From: Vicinamibacteria bacterium
GTDB lineage: Bacteria > Acidobacteriota > Vicinamibacteria > Fen-336
DNA: 64,000 nucleotides
Direction: 5' to 3'
Assembly (NCBI GenBank): GCA_025994075.1
Contig: JAMQGV010000048.1
Location: 188,001 to 252,000 of the forward strand
Below are positions 52,788 through 60,284 of the stretch, one piece after another. A model generated the notes under the pieces. It had not been told where the DNA came from. It saw only the letters and a list, made by a program, of their open reading frames with translations, and did not search any database. Made by a program: the position numbers and the translations under genes. How positions within the stretch are numbered: the first letter of the stretch is position 1; the number at the start of each line of letters is the position of its first letter.

Positions 52788-52816
52788 CGAAGAGACGCCC
52801 CAAGGGCGCCTCTTCG
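52788..52816 (-). repeat. Long inverted repeat after rpmI
   Basis: CGAAGAG-x-CGCCC pairs with GGGCG-x-CTCTTCG (12 bp, one mismatch) around a 3-nt loop, beginning 7 nt after the rpmI stop. There is no U tract. It may protect the 3' end, pause polymerase or serve as an L20 target. Confidence 0.5.
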
Positions 52817-52822
52817 ACTCCC

Positions 52823-53035
52823 CTATGAAGTAAGCATTTCGCGGACGTTGGGGGCGTCCGCGTCGGAGACGAGACCCGCCTTGGCGAGCTGGCGCTTCCG
52901 GCCCGGCGCCTTCTTGGTCAGGATGTGGCGCTTCATCGACTTCCCGCGCTTCACCTTGCCCGAGGCGGTGAGCTTGAAGCGCTTGACCGCGGCGCGCTTG
53001 GTCTTCTTCTTGATCTTGGCCTTCGGCTTGCGCAT
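52823..53035 (-). CDS. rpmI: 50S ribosomal protein L35
   Basis: L35 has 70 residues, a little longer than usual, and is strongly basic. KTKRAAVKRFKLTASGKVKR and RHILTKKAPGRKRQL are typical. The start ATG (53035) is 2 bp after the infC stop. It lies in the normal infC-rpmI order. Confidence 0.95.
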   Translation of the reverse strand: MRKPKAKIKKKTKRAAVKRFKLTASGKVKRGKSMKRHILTKKAPGRKRQLAKAGLVSDADAPNVREMLTS

Positions 53036-53037
53036 GA

Positions 53038-53637
53038 CTACTCCTGGTTCTGGTTCGAGGCGGCCGCGGGCGCCGCCTTGGGCGCCTTCTTCGCCGCCTT
53101 GGGCTTGGCGGGCGCCACGTCCTTCTTCGGCGAGAGGACCAGCACCATCGTCATGCCCTCGTGCTTCGGCGAGGACTCGACGATGCCGGCGCCCTCGAGC
53201 TCCTGGGCGAAGCGGTCGAGGATGCGGCGCCCGATCTCCGAGTGCACGGCCTCGCGGCCGCGGAAGATGACCGTCGCCTTCACCTTGTTGCCTTCCTGCA
53301 GGAAGCGCTCCGCGTTGCGGCGCTTGAAGGTGAAGTCGTGGTCGTCGATCTTGGGCCGGAACTTGATCTCCTTGACCTGGATGTGGCGCTGGTGCTTGCG
53401 CGCCTCCGACTCGCGCTTGGCCTGCTGGTACATCCACTTCCCGGAGTTCATGATCCGGCACACCGGCGGGTCGGCGGTGGGCGCGATCTCGACCAGGTCC
53501 AGCCCCTTCTCCTCGGCGAGCGTCAGCGCCTGGGCGGGGGGCATGATCCCGAGCTGGGATCCGTCGTCGTCGATGACGCGGACTTCCTTCGCACGGATCC
53601 GGTCGTTGATGCGCACCGTCTGCTTGTTGTCGATCAC
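53038..53637 (-). CDS. infC: Translation initiation factor IF-3
   Basis: IF-3 has about 199 residues and prevents premature subunit joining and checks start codons. INDRIRAKEVRVIDDDGSQLGI begins the N-domain, the DPPVCRIMNSGKW segment follows, and the C-domain has VKEIKFRPKIDDHDF and HSEIGRRILDRF. The tail is Lys/Ala/Pro-rich. GTG 53637 overlaps the thrS stop (GTGA), 3 nt after GGGAGG. The very next codon is ATC (53634), 6 nt after GGGAGG. infC is known in E. coli to use a rare AUU start for autoregulation, so the ATC may be the true start. Confidence 0.94.
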   Translation of the reverse strand: MIDNKQTVRINDRIRAKEVRVIDDDGSQLGIMPPAQALTLAEEKGLDLVEIAPTADPPVCRIMNSGKWMYQQAKRESEARKHQRHIQVKEIKFRPKIDDHDFTFKRRNAERFLQEGNKVKATVIFRGREAVHSEIGRRILDRFAQELEGAGIVESSPKHEGMTMVLVLSPKKDVAPAKPKAAKKAPKAAPAAASNQNQE

Positions 53638-55475
53638 TTGCCTCCCGGCCGCGGCGTCTCGCCCTCGCTGGTGGCGCGAGTGGCGACGAGCCGCGCGAGC
53701 TTGTCGATCCAGGCGGAGAGCGGCACCTCGGAACCGAGGTCGCCGGCGTGGCGGTGGCGCACCGAGACCTTCTCGCCGGCCGGGTCCGCCGCCTCCACCT
53801 TCCCCACCACGAACATGTACGGCACCTTCTGGAGCTGGGCCTCGCGGATCTTGTAGCCCATCTTCTCGGAGCGGTCGTCGACGTGGACGCGCAGGCCGGC
53901 CGCGCGCATCCGTGCCGCGACCTTCTCGGCGTGCTCCTTGTGGGCCTCGGCGACCGGGATGATCACGGCCTGCACCGGCGCCAGCCACATCGGGAACGCG
54001 CCCGCGTAGTGCTCGAGCAGGATGCCGAAGAAGCGCTCCATCGAGCCGTACAGCGCGCGGTGCACCATCAGCGGCTGGTGGCGAGCGCCGTCTTCGCCCA
54101 CGTACTCGAGCTGGAAGCGGCGCGGCAGCGTGAAGTCGAACTGCACGGTGCAGAGCTGCCACTTGCGGCCGATGGCGTCGACCAGCTTGACGTCGATCTT
54201 GGGCCCGTAGAACGCGGCTTCGTCCGGGATCACGGGAGCGGCCAGCCCGACCTTCTCGACCGCCCGCTTCAGCGCGTTCTCGGCGAGCTCCCACTGGTCG
54301 GCGGTGCCGTCGTACTTGCCGCTCTTGCCGCCGTCCCAGGTCGACAGCTCGGCCTCGTACTCCGTGAAGCCGAAGGTCGTCAGCACGTCCTTCGCGAACT
54401 CGAGGCAGCCGATCACCTCGGCCTCGACCTGCTCCGGCGTGCAGAAGATGTGGGCGTCGTCCTGCGTGAAGCCGCGCACGCGCAGCAGGCCGTGCAGCAC
54501 GCCCGAGCGCTCGTAGCGGTAGACGGTGCCCAGCTCGCCCAGCCGGATCGGCAGCTCGCGGTAGCTGCGCAGCTTGTGCTGGTAGATCAGGATGTGGCCC
54601 GGGCAGTTCATCGGCTTGAGCTGGTACTCGGCGTCGTCCAGCTCCATCGTCGCGAACATGTTCTGGGCGTAGAACCCGGCGTGGCCCGAGGTCTCCCACA
54701 GCTTCTTCCGCATCACGTGCGGGGTGGCCACCAGCGAGTAGCCGCGCGCCAGGTACTGGTCGCGCATCCAGTCCTCGAGCTGCTTGCGGACGAGGCCACC
54801 CTTGGGCAGGAAGAAGATCAGGCCGGGGCCGGCCAGCTCCTCGATGCTGATCAGCTCGAGTTCCTTGCCGAGCTTGCGGTGGTCGCGCTTCTTCGCCTCC
54901 TCGAGGCGGTGCAGGTACTGCTCCAGCTCCTCCTTCGTGAAGAAGGAGAAGCCGTAGAGGCGCTGCATCGAGGGGTTGCCCTCGCGGCCCTTCCAGTAGG
55001 CCGCGGTCGGCACCGGGTTGAGCTTGAAGGCCTTGATGTGCGAGGTGCTCGGCAGGTGCGGCCCGAGGCAGAAGTCGACGAACGAGCCCATCGTGTAGCA
55101 CTGGACCTGCTCGCCGGCCTTCTCGCGGATCAGCTCGCACTTCAGGGTCTGCCCCTTCGACGCGAACAGTTCCAGCGCTTCGGCCTTGGGGATCAGCTTG
55201 CGCTCGATCGGGCGGTCCTCCGCCACGATGGCGGCCATCTTCTTCTCGATCGCCTCGAGGTCCTCGGGCGTGAACGGGCGCGAGACGAGGAAGTCGTAGA
55301 AGAAGCCGTCGTCCGTGGGCGGGCCGATCCCGCACTGCGCCTCGGGGAACAGCTCGGTCACCGCGGCCGCCAGCAGGTGGGCGGACGAGTGCCGGTAGAT
55401 CTCGAGGGGGGAATCGGCCGGTTTCGTCTCGCCGGAGGGCCCGGTGGTGTCCAGGAGAGGTTCGCTCGTCGACAT
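53634..55475 (-). CDS. thrS: Threonyl-tRNA synthetase lacking the TGS domain
   Basis: ThrS has 613 residues. The N-terminal TGS domain (about 60 residues) of the usual 640-residue enzyme is replaced by a 25-residue Ser/Thr/Pro tail, after which the editing domain begins directly at IYRHSSAHLLAAA. Editing residues are kept (HSSAH; DFCLGPHLP). The class II core has the motif 1 region, TVYRYERSGVLHGLLRVRGFTQDDAH as motif 2, and the zinc ligands in MNCPGH, DDAHIF and VHRAL. The anticodon domain begins near APVQAVIIPV. It heads thrS-infC-rpmI. No Shine-Dalgarno sequence is seen before ATG 55475. Confidence 0.95.
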   Translation of the reverse strand: MSTSEPLLDTTGPSGETKPADSPLEIYRHSSAHLLAAAVTELFPEAQCGIGPPTDDGFFYDFLVSRPFTPEDLEAIEKKMAAIVAEDRPIERKLIPKAEALELFASKGQTLKCELIREKAGEQVQCYTMGSFVDFCLGPHLPSTSHIKAFKLNPVPTAAYWKGREGNPSMQRLYGFSFFTKEELEQYLHRLEEAKKRDHRKLGKELELISIEELAGPGLIFFLPKGGLVRKQLEDWMRDQYLARGYSLVATPHVMRKKLWETSGHAGFYAQNMFATMELDDAEYQLKPMNCPGHILIYQHKLRSYRELPIRLGELGTVYRYERSGVLHGLLRVRGFTQDDAHIFCTPEQVEAEVIGCLEFAKDVLTTFGFTEYEAELSTWDGGKSGKYDGTADQWELAENALKRAVEKVGLAAPVIPDEAAFYGPKIDVKLVDAIGRKWQLCTVQFDFTLPRRFQLEYVGEDGARHQPLMVHRALYGSMERFFGILLEHYAGAFPMWLAPVQAVIIPVAEAHKEHAEKVAARMRAAGLRVHVDDRSEKMGYKIREAQLQKVPYMFVVGKVEAADPAGEKVSVRHRHAGDLGSEVPLSAWIDKLARLVATRATSEGETPRPGGK

Positions 55476-55548
55476 CAGTCAGCGAGCATCGCGGGATTCA
55501 CCGTTCAAACGCAGAGGCCTCCTCCGGCACTTTCGCCCCCCGGGGGGT

Positions 55549-55623
55549 TGGTAGGCGCGGGTGGAATTGAACCACCGACCCCTTCCGTGTCAAGGAAGTG
55601 CTCTACCACTGAGCCACGCGCCT
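55549..55623 (-). tRNA. tRNA-Val (anticodon GAC)
   Basis: A complete cloverleaf can be drawn on the minus strand: acceptor AGGCGCG/CGCGCCT, D stem GCTC/GAGC, anticodon stem CTTCC/GGAAG with loop TTGACAC (anticodon GAC), and T stem GGTGG/CCACC. The discriminator A and CCA are encoded. It lies 73 bp upstream of thrS on the same strand. Confidence 0.95.
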
Positions 55624-55671
55624 GACGAAAGGCCGACGAAGTGCGAATGTTAGAGGGGACTCCGGTGGCTG

Positions 55672-56058
55672 TCAACGCGCGGGCGAGGCATCGGGGGCCG
55701 GCAGCGGCTTGCGCGTCCAGCGCTCCCCCGCCAGCACCAGCGCCTCGTCGCCCAGCTCGTTGATCGGCAGCTTTTCCTCCGAGATCGAGCCGCTTTCGGC
55801 GGCGACGGAGAGGACGAGCGCTTCTCCTTCGACGCGCCAGGTGCCCTTCTGCGGGCCCAGCACGTCGCTGAGGAAGCCGAGCTTGCCCGACAGCCGGCGC
55901 GTGAAACTGCCGTCGGCGAACAGGTCCAGCGTGCGCTTCGGGGAGTCGACGCTCTCCCAGCGGCCCCGCAGCCGCCGCTCCGTGAGCATCCCGCAGCCCG
56001 CGGCAACCACGCCCGCCAGCGCGAGCGCGGCGCCGGACAGCAGGCCGCGGCGGGTCAC
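55672..56058 (-). CDS. Small secreted lipoprotein, hypothetical
   Basis: This 128-residue protein starts at a GTG that overlaps the arginase stop (GTGA). The signal peptide starts with a twin-arginine-like RRG, then LLSGAALALAGVVAAG and a lipobox VAAGC (Cys22). The mature part has GRWESVDSPKRTLDLFADGSF and GTWRVEGEALVL, like small beta-barrel lipocalin-type or DUF-type domains. Function unknown. Confidence 0.7.
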   Translation of the reverse strand: MTRRGLLSGAALALAGVVAAGCGMLTERRLRGRWESVDSPKRTLDLFADGSFTRRLSGKLGFLSDVLGPQKGTWRVEGEALVLSVAAESGSISEEKLPINELGDEALVLAGERWTRKPLPAPDASPAR

Positions 56059-56966
56059 AGGATCCGCTTGCCGAGCAGCGAGGCGATCAGCTCCGCGCCC
56101 AGCCTCGCGGTGCCGTTGCGCGTGTCGAACACGGGGTTGAGCTCGACGAACTCGCAGCTCACGACCCTGTGGGTGTCGGCCAGCATCTCCATCGCCAGGT
56201 GCGCCTCGCGATACGAGATGCCGCCCGTCGCCGGGGTGCCGACGCCGGGCGCGTGGTCCGGGTCCATCGCGTCCATGTCGAAGCTGACGTGGATGCCGGC
56301 GGTGCCATTGCTGGCGCGCTTGATCGCCTCCTCCATCACGGCCCGCATCCCGCGTTCGTCGATGTCGCGCATCGTGAAGGCGTTGATGCCGGTCTGGCGG
56401 ATGATCGCCCGCTCGGCCGCGTCGACGTCGCGCAGGCCGATGATCGCGGCCCGCGTGCCCTCGATCATCGGGCTGTGGGCGGAGATCGAGAGCAGCTCGG
56501 GCGCGCCCACGCCCAGCGCCACCGCGCAGGGCATGCCGTGGATGTTGCCGGTCGGCGAGGACTCGGGCGTGTTGGCGTCGCCGTGGGCGTCGAACCAGAC
56601 GAGGCCCAGCTTCTCGCCGCGGGCGTGGAAGTGCTTCGACGCGCCGGCGATCGTGCCCATCGCGATCGAGTGGTCGCCGCCGAGCACCACCGGCACCCGG
56701 CCGCGGCCCAGCACGCCGGCCACGGTGTCGCGCACGGTCTCGCAGGTGGCCTTGATCTCGCGCAGGTACTTGAGCTTCGGGTTGCCGGGGTCCTGGGTCT
56801 CCTGGATCTGGACGTCGACGTCGCCGAGGTCTTCCACGTCGCAGCCCAGTTCGTGGGCCTTGCCGTGGATGTCGGCCACCCGCAGCGCCGAGGGGCCCAT
56901 GTCGACGCCGCGACGGCCGGCGCCGAGGTCGAGGGGGACTCCGAGAATGGAAATGGGGCGGGACAT
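56055..56966 (-). CDS. rocF: Arginase
   Basis: Arginase has 303 residues from ATG 56966 and hydrolyses L-arginine to ornithine and urea. The two-manganese site is complete: GGDHSIAMG, FDAHGDANTPE and SFDMDAMDPDHAPG. SPTGNIHGMP and the ELNP element near the C-terminus are arginase-type (rather than agmatinase-type) marks. It has a clear promoter whose -10 ends 8 nt before the ATG. A small lipoprotein gene is coupled downstream. Confidence 0.95.
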   Translation of the reverse strand: MSRPISILGVPLDLGAGRRGVDMGPSALRVADIHGKAHELGCDVEDLGDVDVQIQETQDPGNPKLKYLREIKATCETVRDTVAGVLGRGRVPVVLGGDHSIAMGTIAGASKHFHARGEKLGLVWFDAHGDANTPESSPTGNIHGMPCAVALGVGAPELLSISAHSPMIEGTRAAIIGLRDVDAAERAIIRQTGINAFTMRDIDERGMRAVMEEAIKRASNGTAGIHVSFDMDAMDPDHAPGVGTPATGGISYREAHLAMEMLADTHRVVSCEFVELNPVFDTRNGTARLGAELIASLLGKRIL

Positions 56967-56974
56967 GCGGGTCG

Positions 56975-57004
56975 ACGCTAGCACGCGATTTTCCGCACGG
57001 TCAA
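56975..57004 (-). promoter_or_regulatory. rocF: Promoter of arginase gene
   Basis: On the minus strand TTGACC (56999-57004) and TAGCGT (56975-56980) are 18 bp apart, and the -10 ends 8 nt before the ATG. Transcription would start at or next to the start codon. No Shine-Dalgarno site. Confidence 0.55.
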
Positions 57005-57023
57005 CGAACCGTCACGCGCGGGT

Positions 57024-57053
57024 TTGACCGGCTCGAACGCCGGCCTGAATAAT
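57024..57053 (+). promoter_or_regulatory. Promoter of the GspE-family gene
   Basis: TTGACC (57024-57029) and AATAAT (57048-57053) are 18 bp apart. The -10 ends 7 nt before ATG 57061, so the message should be leaderless from that codon; the ATG at 57052 falls inside the -10. Confidence 0.55.
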
Positions 57054-57060
57054 GACCGTC

Positions 57061-58833
57061 ATGCCGAGCGCCCCCGCACCGCGCCGCCCGCCGGCGGCCG
57101 CCCCCGCCGCAGCGAATCCCCCCGAGCGGCCCGAACTCCTCACCACCCTGGTCTCGCAGAAGGTCCTGACGACCGAGCAGGCCGAGCGCGCCCGCCGCGC
57201 CGCCCGGCTCGGCAACCTGGCGATCGAGCAGGCGCTGCAACAGCAGGGGCTCGCCACCGAGGTCCAGATCGCGCAGGCGATCGCCGCCCAGTCCGGCCTC
57301 CCGTTCGCGCGGCTCAACCCGCTCGACCTCGACCTCGACGTCGTGACCGGGGCGCTGTCCGGGCCGTTCGCGCGCCGCCACGGGATCGTGGCGATTTCCA
57401 AGGCCGGGGGCGTGCTGACGGTCGCCGTCCACGACCCGTGGGCGCCCTTCCCGCTCGAGGAGATCCACCAGAAGACCGGGCTGGAGGTGAAGCGGGTGGT
57501 CGCCACCCGCAGCGACGTGGAGGCCGTCAACAAGGGCTTCTACGACCTCAAGACCAGCCTGACCACGGCCCAGAAGCAGCTCGAGTCGAGCCGCGTCTCC
57601 AGCGTCGACCTCGGCAACCAGGAGTTCCTGTCGGCCTCGGCCGACGAGCTGGACCCGGCGGCCGCCCCGGTCGTGCGCGCGCTCGACCACATGCTGAACT
57701 ACGCGTTCGAGCAGCGCGCCTCCGACATCCACTTCGAGCCCAAGCGCGAGCTGACGCTGGTGCGGCTGCGGATCGACGGCGTGCTGCACGACGTGCACGT
57801 GATCCCGAAGATCGTGTACCAGGCGCTGGTCTCGCGCATCAAGCTGCTCTCGGGCTGCAACATCGCCGAGAAGCGGCGGCCGCAGGACGGCCGCATCAAG
57901 CGCGAGCAGGGCGGGCGCGAGGTCGAGCTGCGCGTGTCCACGATGCCGACCGCCTTCGGCGAGAAGGCGGTGCTGCGCATCTTCGACCCCGAGATCCTGC
58001 TGAAGGGCGTGGACGAGCTGGGGCTGTCGCCGCGCGACCTGCCCCGCTTCTACGAGTTCATCTCGCGCACCAACGGCATCCTGCTGGTGACGGGGCCGAC
58101 CGGCAGCGGCAAGACCACGACGCTGTACTCGATCCTCAAGCACCTGTCGCGGCCCGAGCTCAACATCGTCACCATCGAGGACCCGATCGAGATGGTGCAC
58201 GAGGACTTCAACCAGGTCGCGGTGCGCCCGCAGATCGACGTCACCTTCGCGAACGCGCTGCGCACGGTGCTGCGCCAGGACCCAGACGTGATCATGGTCG
58301 GCGAGGTCCGCGACGCCGAGACGGCGGAGAACGCCGTGCAGGCCGCGCTGACGGGCCACCTGGTGCTCACGACGCTGCACACGAACGATGCGCCCTCGTC
58401 CGTCACCCGCCTGCTCGACCTCGGCGTCCCCCACTTCCTGATCACCTCGACGCTGATCGGCGTGCTGGCCCAGCGCCTCGTGCGCATCAACTGCCCCCAC
58501 TGCTCCGAGCAGCACGCGCCGACCCGCGAGGAGGCGGCCGAGCTGGCGCTGCCGCCGGACGCGATGACCGGCGTGGTCTTCCGCGCGGGCCGGGGCTGCC
58601 TCGAGTGCCGGCAGACGGGCTACTCCGGACGCGACGGCATCTACGAGGTGATGGCGATGAGCGAGCGGCTGCGCCAGCTCGTCACCGACCGCGCCGGAGC
58701 CGAGGCGATCCAGAAGGCGGCCCGCGCCGAGGGCCTGCGCACGCTGCGCGAGGCCGGAATCGAGAAGGTGTTCCGCGGCACCACGACCGTCGCCGAGCTG
58801 GTCCGCGTCACCGGGCGGGTGCGCCCCGCCTGA
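57061..58833 (+). CDS. GspE/PilB-family secretion or pilus assembly ATPase
   Basis: The protein has 590 residues from ATG 57061; an ATG at 57052 is in frame but lies within the promoter -10. The N-terminal MshEN-like region (about 27-165) is followed by the hexameric ATPase: ASDIHFEPK, Walker A GPTGSGKTT, the Asp box IVTIEDPIE, Walker B-like VIMVGEVRDAETA and the His box TGHLVLTTLHTND. Four zinc cysteines lie in CPHC and GCLEC. It powers pilus or type II-like assembly. No other pilus or secretion gene is adjacent, so its partner machinery lies elsewhere. Confidence 0.93.
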   Translation: MPSAPAPRRPPAAAPAAANPPERPELLTTLVSQKVLTTEQAERARRAARLGNLAIEQALQQQGLATEVQIAQAIAAQSGLPFARLNPLDLDLDVVTGALSGPFARRHGIVAISKAGGVLTVAVHDPWAPFPLEEIHQKTGLEVKRVVATRSDVEAVNKGFYDLKTSLTTAQKQLESSRVSSVDLGNQEFLSASADELDPAAAPVVRALDHMLNYAFEQRASDIHFEPKRELTLVRLRIDGVLHDVHVIPKIVYQALVSRIKLLSGCNIAEKRRPQDGRIKREQGGREVELRVSTMPTAFGEKAVLRIFDPEILLKGVDELGLSPRDLPRFYEFISRTNGILLVTGPTGSGKTTTLYSILKHLSRPELNIVTIEDPIEMVHEDFNQVAVRPQIDVTFANALRTVLRQDPDVIMVGEVRDAETAENAVQAALTGHLVLTTLHTNDAPSSVTRLLDLGVPHFLITSTLIGVLAQRLVRINCPHCSEQHAPTREEAAELALPPDAMTGVVFRAGRGCLECRQTGYSGRDGIYEVMAMSERLRQLVTDRAGAEAIQKAARAEGLRTLREAGIEKVFRGTTTVAELVRVTGRVRPA

Positions 58834-59745
58834 ATGGACAACCTCACCCACTCGCTCGCCGGCTGGACGATCGCCCGCGCCGGCCTCGGCCGCGTCTCCC
58901 CCGGCGCCACCGCGGCGCTGGTGCTGGCCTCCAACCTGCCCGACCTCGACATCGTCGCGGGGCTGGCGGGCACCGCGTCGTACCTCGCGCACCATCGCGA
59001 CCTGACCCACTCGGTCGTCGGGCTGTTGCCCCAGGCGCTGCTGCTGGCCGCGGCGCTGGCGCGGTTCGTGAGAGGCGCCCGCTTCGGGCCGCTGTTCGGT
59101 TGCGCGCTGCTCGGCCTCGGACTTCACGTCGTGATGGACCTGTGGACGAGCTACGGGACCCGGGCGCTGACCCCGCTGATGAACTACTGGTTCGCGTGGG
59201 ACCTGGTGTTCATCGTGGACCCGTGGATCCTGGCGGCGCTCGGGACCGGGATCTTCCTGTCCAGGCGCCTCGACGCGCCGCGGCCGGCCCGGGTCGCGCT
59301 GCTCGCCTGCGCGCTGTACGTGGGCGGACGGGGCGTGGCCCACGACGCCGCGGTCCGCGCCACGATCGCCGCGATCGACGAGCCCGTGTACCGCGTCGCC
59401 GCGCTGCCGGAACCGATCGACCCGTTGCGCTGGCGAGTGCTGGCCGACGCGGGCGGCGCGTACCACGTCGGCAAGCTGCGGCTCGGCGGCGACCCGCCGA
59501 AGCTGGACCGGCGGGCCAAGACCGCCGAGAGCCCGCTGGTCGCCCGCATCCGCGAGTCCTCCGCGGTCGCGGCGATCTTCCTGGACTTCTCGCGCTGGCC
59601 GTGGCTGGAAGTGGAAGACACGCCGGCCGGAAAGGCGGTCGTCTGGAGCGACCTGCGCTTCGACTTCCCCGAGCGCCGCGGCTTCGTGACCCGCGTCCAG
59701 GTCGACGCCGAAGGCCGCATCCTGTCGGAGCGGTTCGAGTTCTAG
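58834..59745 (+). CDS. DUF457/YdjM-type membrane-bound metal-dependent hydrolase
   Basis: The protein has 303 residues, directly after the GspE-like stop. The start MDNLTHSLAGW and the conserved HHRDLTHS and GLGLHVVMDLWTSYGT blocks carry the metal-binding histidines and aspartates of this family. Four to six helices lie in residues 1-180, and the C-terminal 120 residues are soluble beta-strand. Substrate is unknown; related proteins respond to DNA damage or act on lipid-like substrates. It ends in a CTAG shared with the convergent AMMECR1 gene. Confidence 0.85.
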   Translation: MDNLTHSLAGWTIARAGLGRVSPGATAALVLASNLPDLDIVAGLAGTASYLAHHRDLTHSVVGLLPQALLLAAALARFVRGARFGPLFGCALLGLGLHVVMDLWTSYGTRALTPLMNYWFAWDLVFIVDPWILAALGTGIFLSRRLDAPRPARVALLACALYVGGRGVAHDAAVRATIAAIDEPVYRVAALPEPIDPLRWRVLADAGGAYHVGKLRLGGDPPKLDRRAKTAESPLVARIRESSAVAAIFLDFSRWPWLEVEDTPAGKAVVWSDLRFDFPERRGFVTRVQVDAEGRILSERFEF

Positions 59746-60284
59746 GGGGTGGGGTCGGAGAAGACCTCGGCCTCGAAGGCTTCGATCGTCGTGGCGGGGT
59801 CGCGCCAGGCGGTCTCGGGGAGGCCGGCCTTGCGGCAGGTCGCGGCGAGGAACTGCTCGCGGTCCCAGCCGAACTGCGCCGGCACCTGCGGCAGCAGCAG
59901 GCCGCGCCGTCCTCCGCGGCTGACGATCAGGCCGTGACGGCCGCACTCGACCTCGTCCGCGCGGATCGGGCGTGGCGAGGTCAGCAGCGAGATCTCGATC
60001 TGCAGGCCGGTCAGTTCGTCCGCCCGCACCGGCGGGAAGCGCGGGTCGCGGGTCGCCGCGGCAATCGCGGCGTCGCGCACCGTGCGCGGGTGCGGGTCGT
60101 CGGACTCGATGAAGCCGATGCAGCCCCGCAGCGCTCCCTCGCGATCGTGCAGCGAGACGAAGGCGCCGCCGCGCGAGGCGTCTTCCGGCTGCGGCGCCGG
60201 CCCGGAGCCGGGCGCGCCGATCGCGCCCGCGATCGCGTGGCGGGCCAGCGCCAGCAGCGCCTCGCGCTCGGCCGCGGCCGTCAC
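59742..60284 (-). CDS. amrA: AmmeMemoRadiSam system protein A (AMMECR1 domain)
   Basis: The protein has 180 residues from a GTG that overlaps the MEMO gene stop (GTGA). AMMECR1 marks are GAFVSLHDREGALRGCIGFIE, RDPRFPPVRADEL, and GRRGLLLPQVP. In other genomes it co-occurs with MEMO and a radical SAM protein in a set whose biochemical role is unknown. The radical SAM partner is not in the window. The stop codon is shared as CTAG with the convergent DUF457 gene. Confidence 0.88.
   Translation of the reverse strand: MTAAAEREALLALARHAIAGAIGAPGSGPAPQPEDASRGGAFVSLHDREGALRGCIGFIESDDPHPRTVRDAAIAAATRDPRFPPVRADELTGLQIEISLLTSPRPIRADEVECGRHGLIVSRGGRRGLLLPQVPAQFGWDREQFLAATCRKAGLPETAWRDPATTIEAFEAEVFSDPTP

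Noticed and set aside
55476..55548. T-box or other tRNA-sensing leader before thrS
   Set aside because: The space is only 73 bp to the tRNA-Val gene and contains no T-box or specifier structure.
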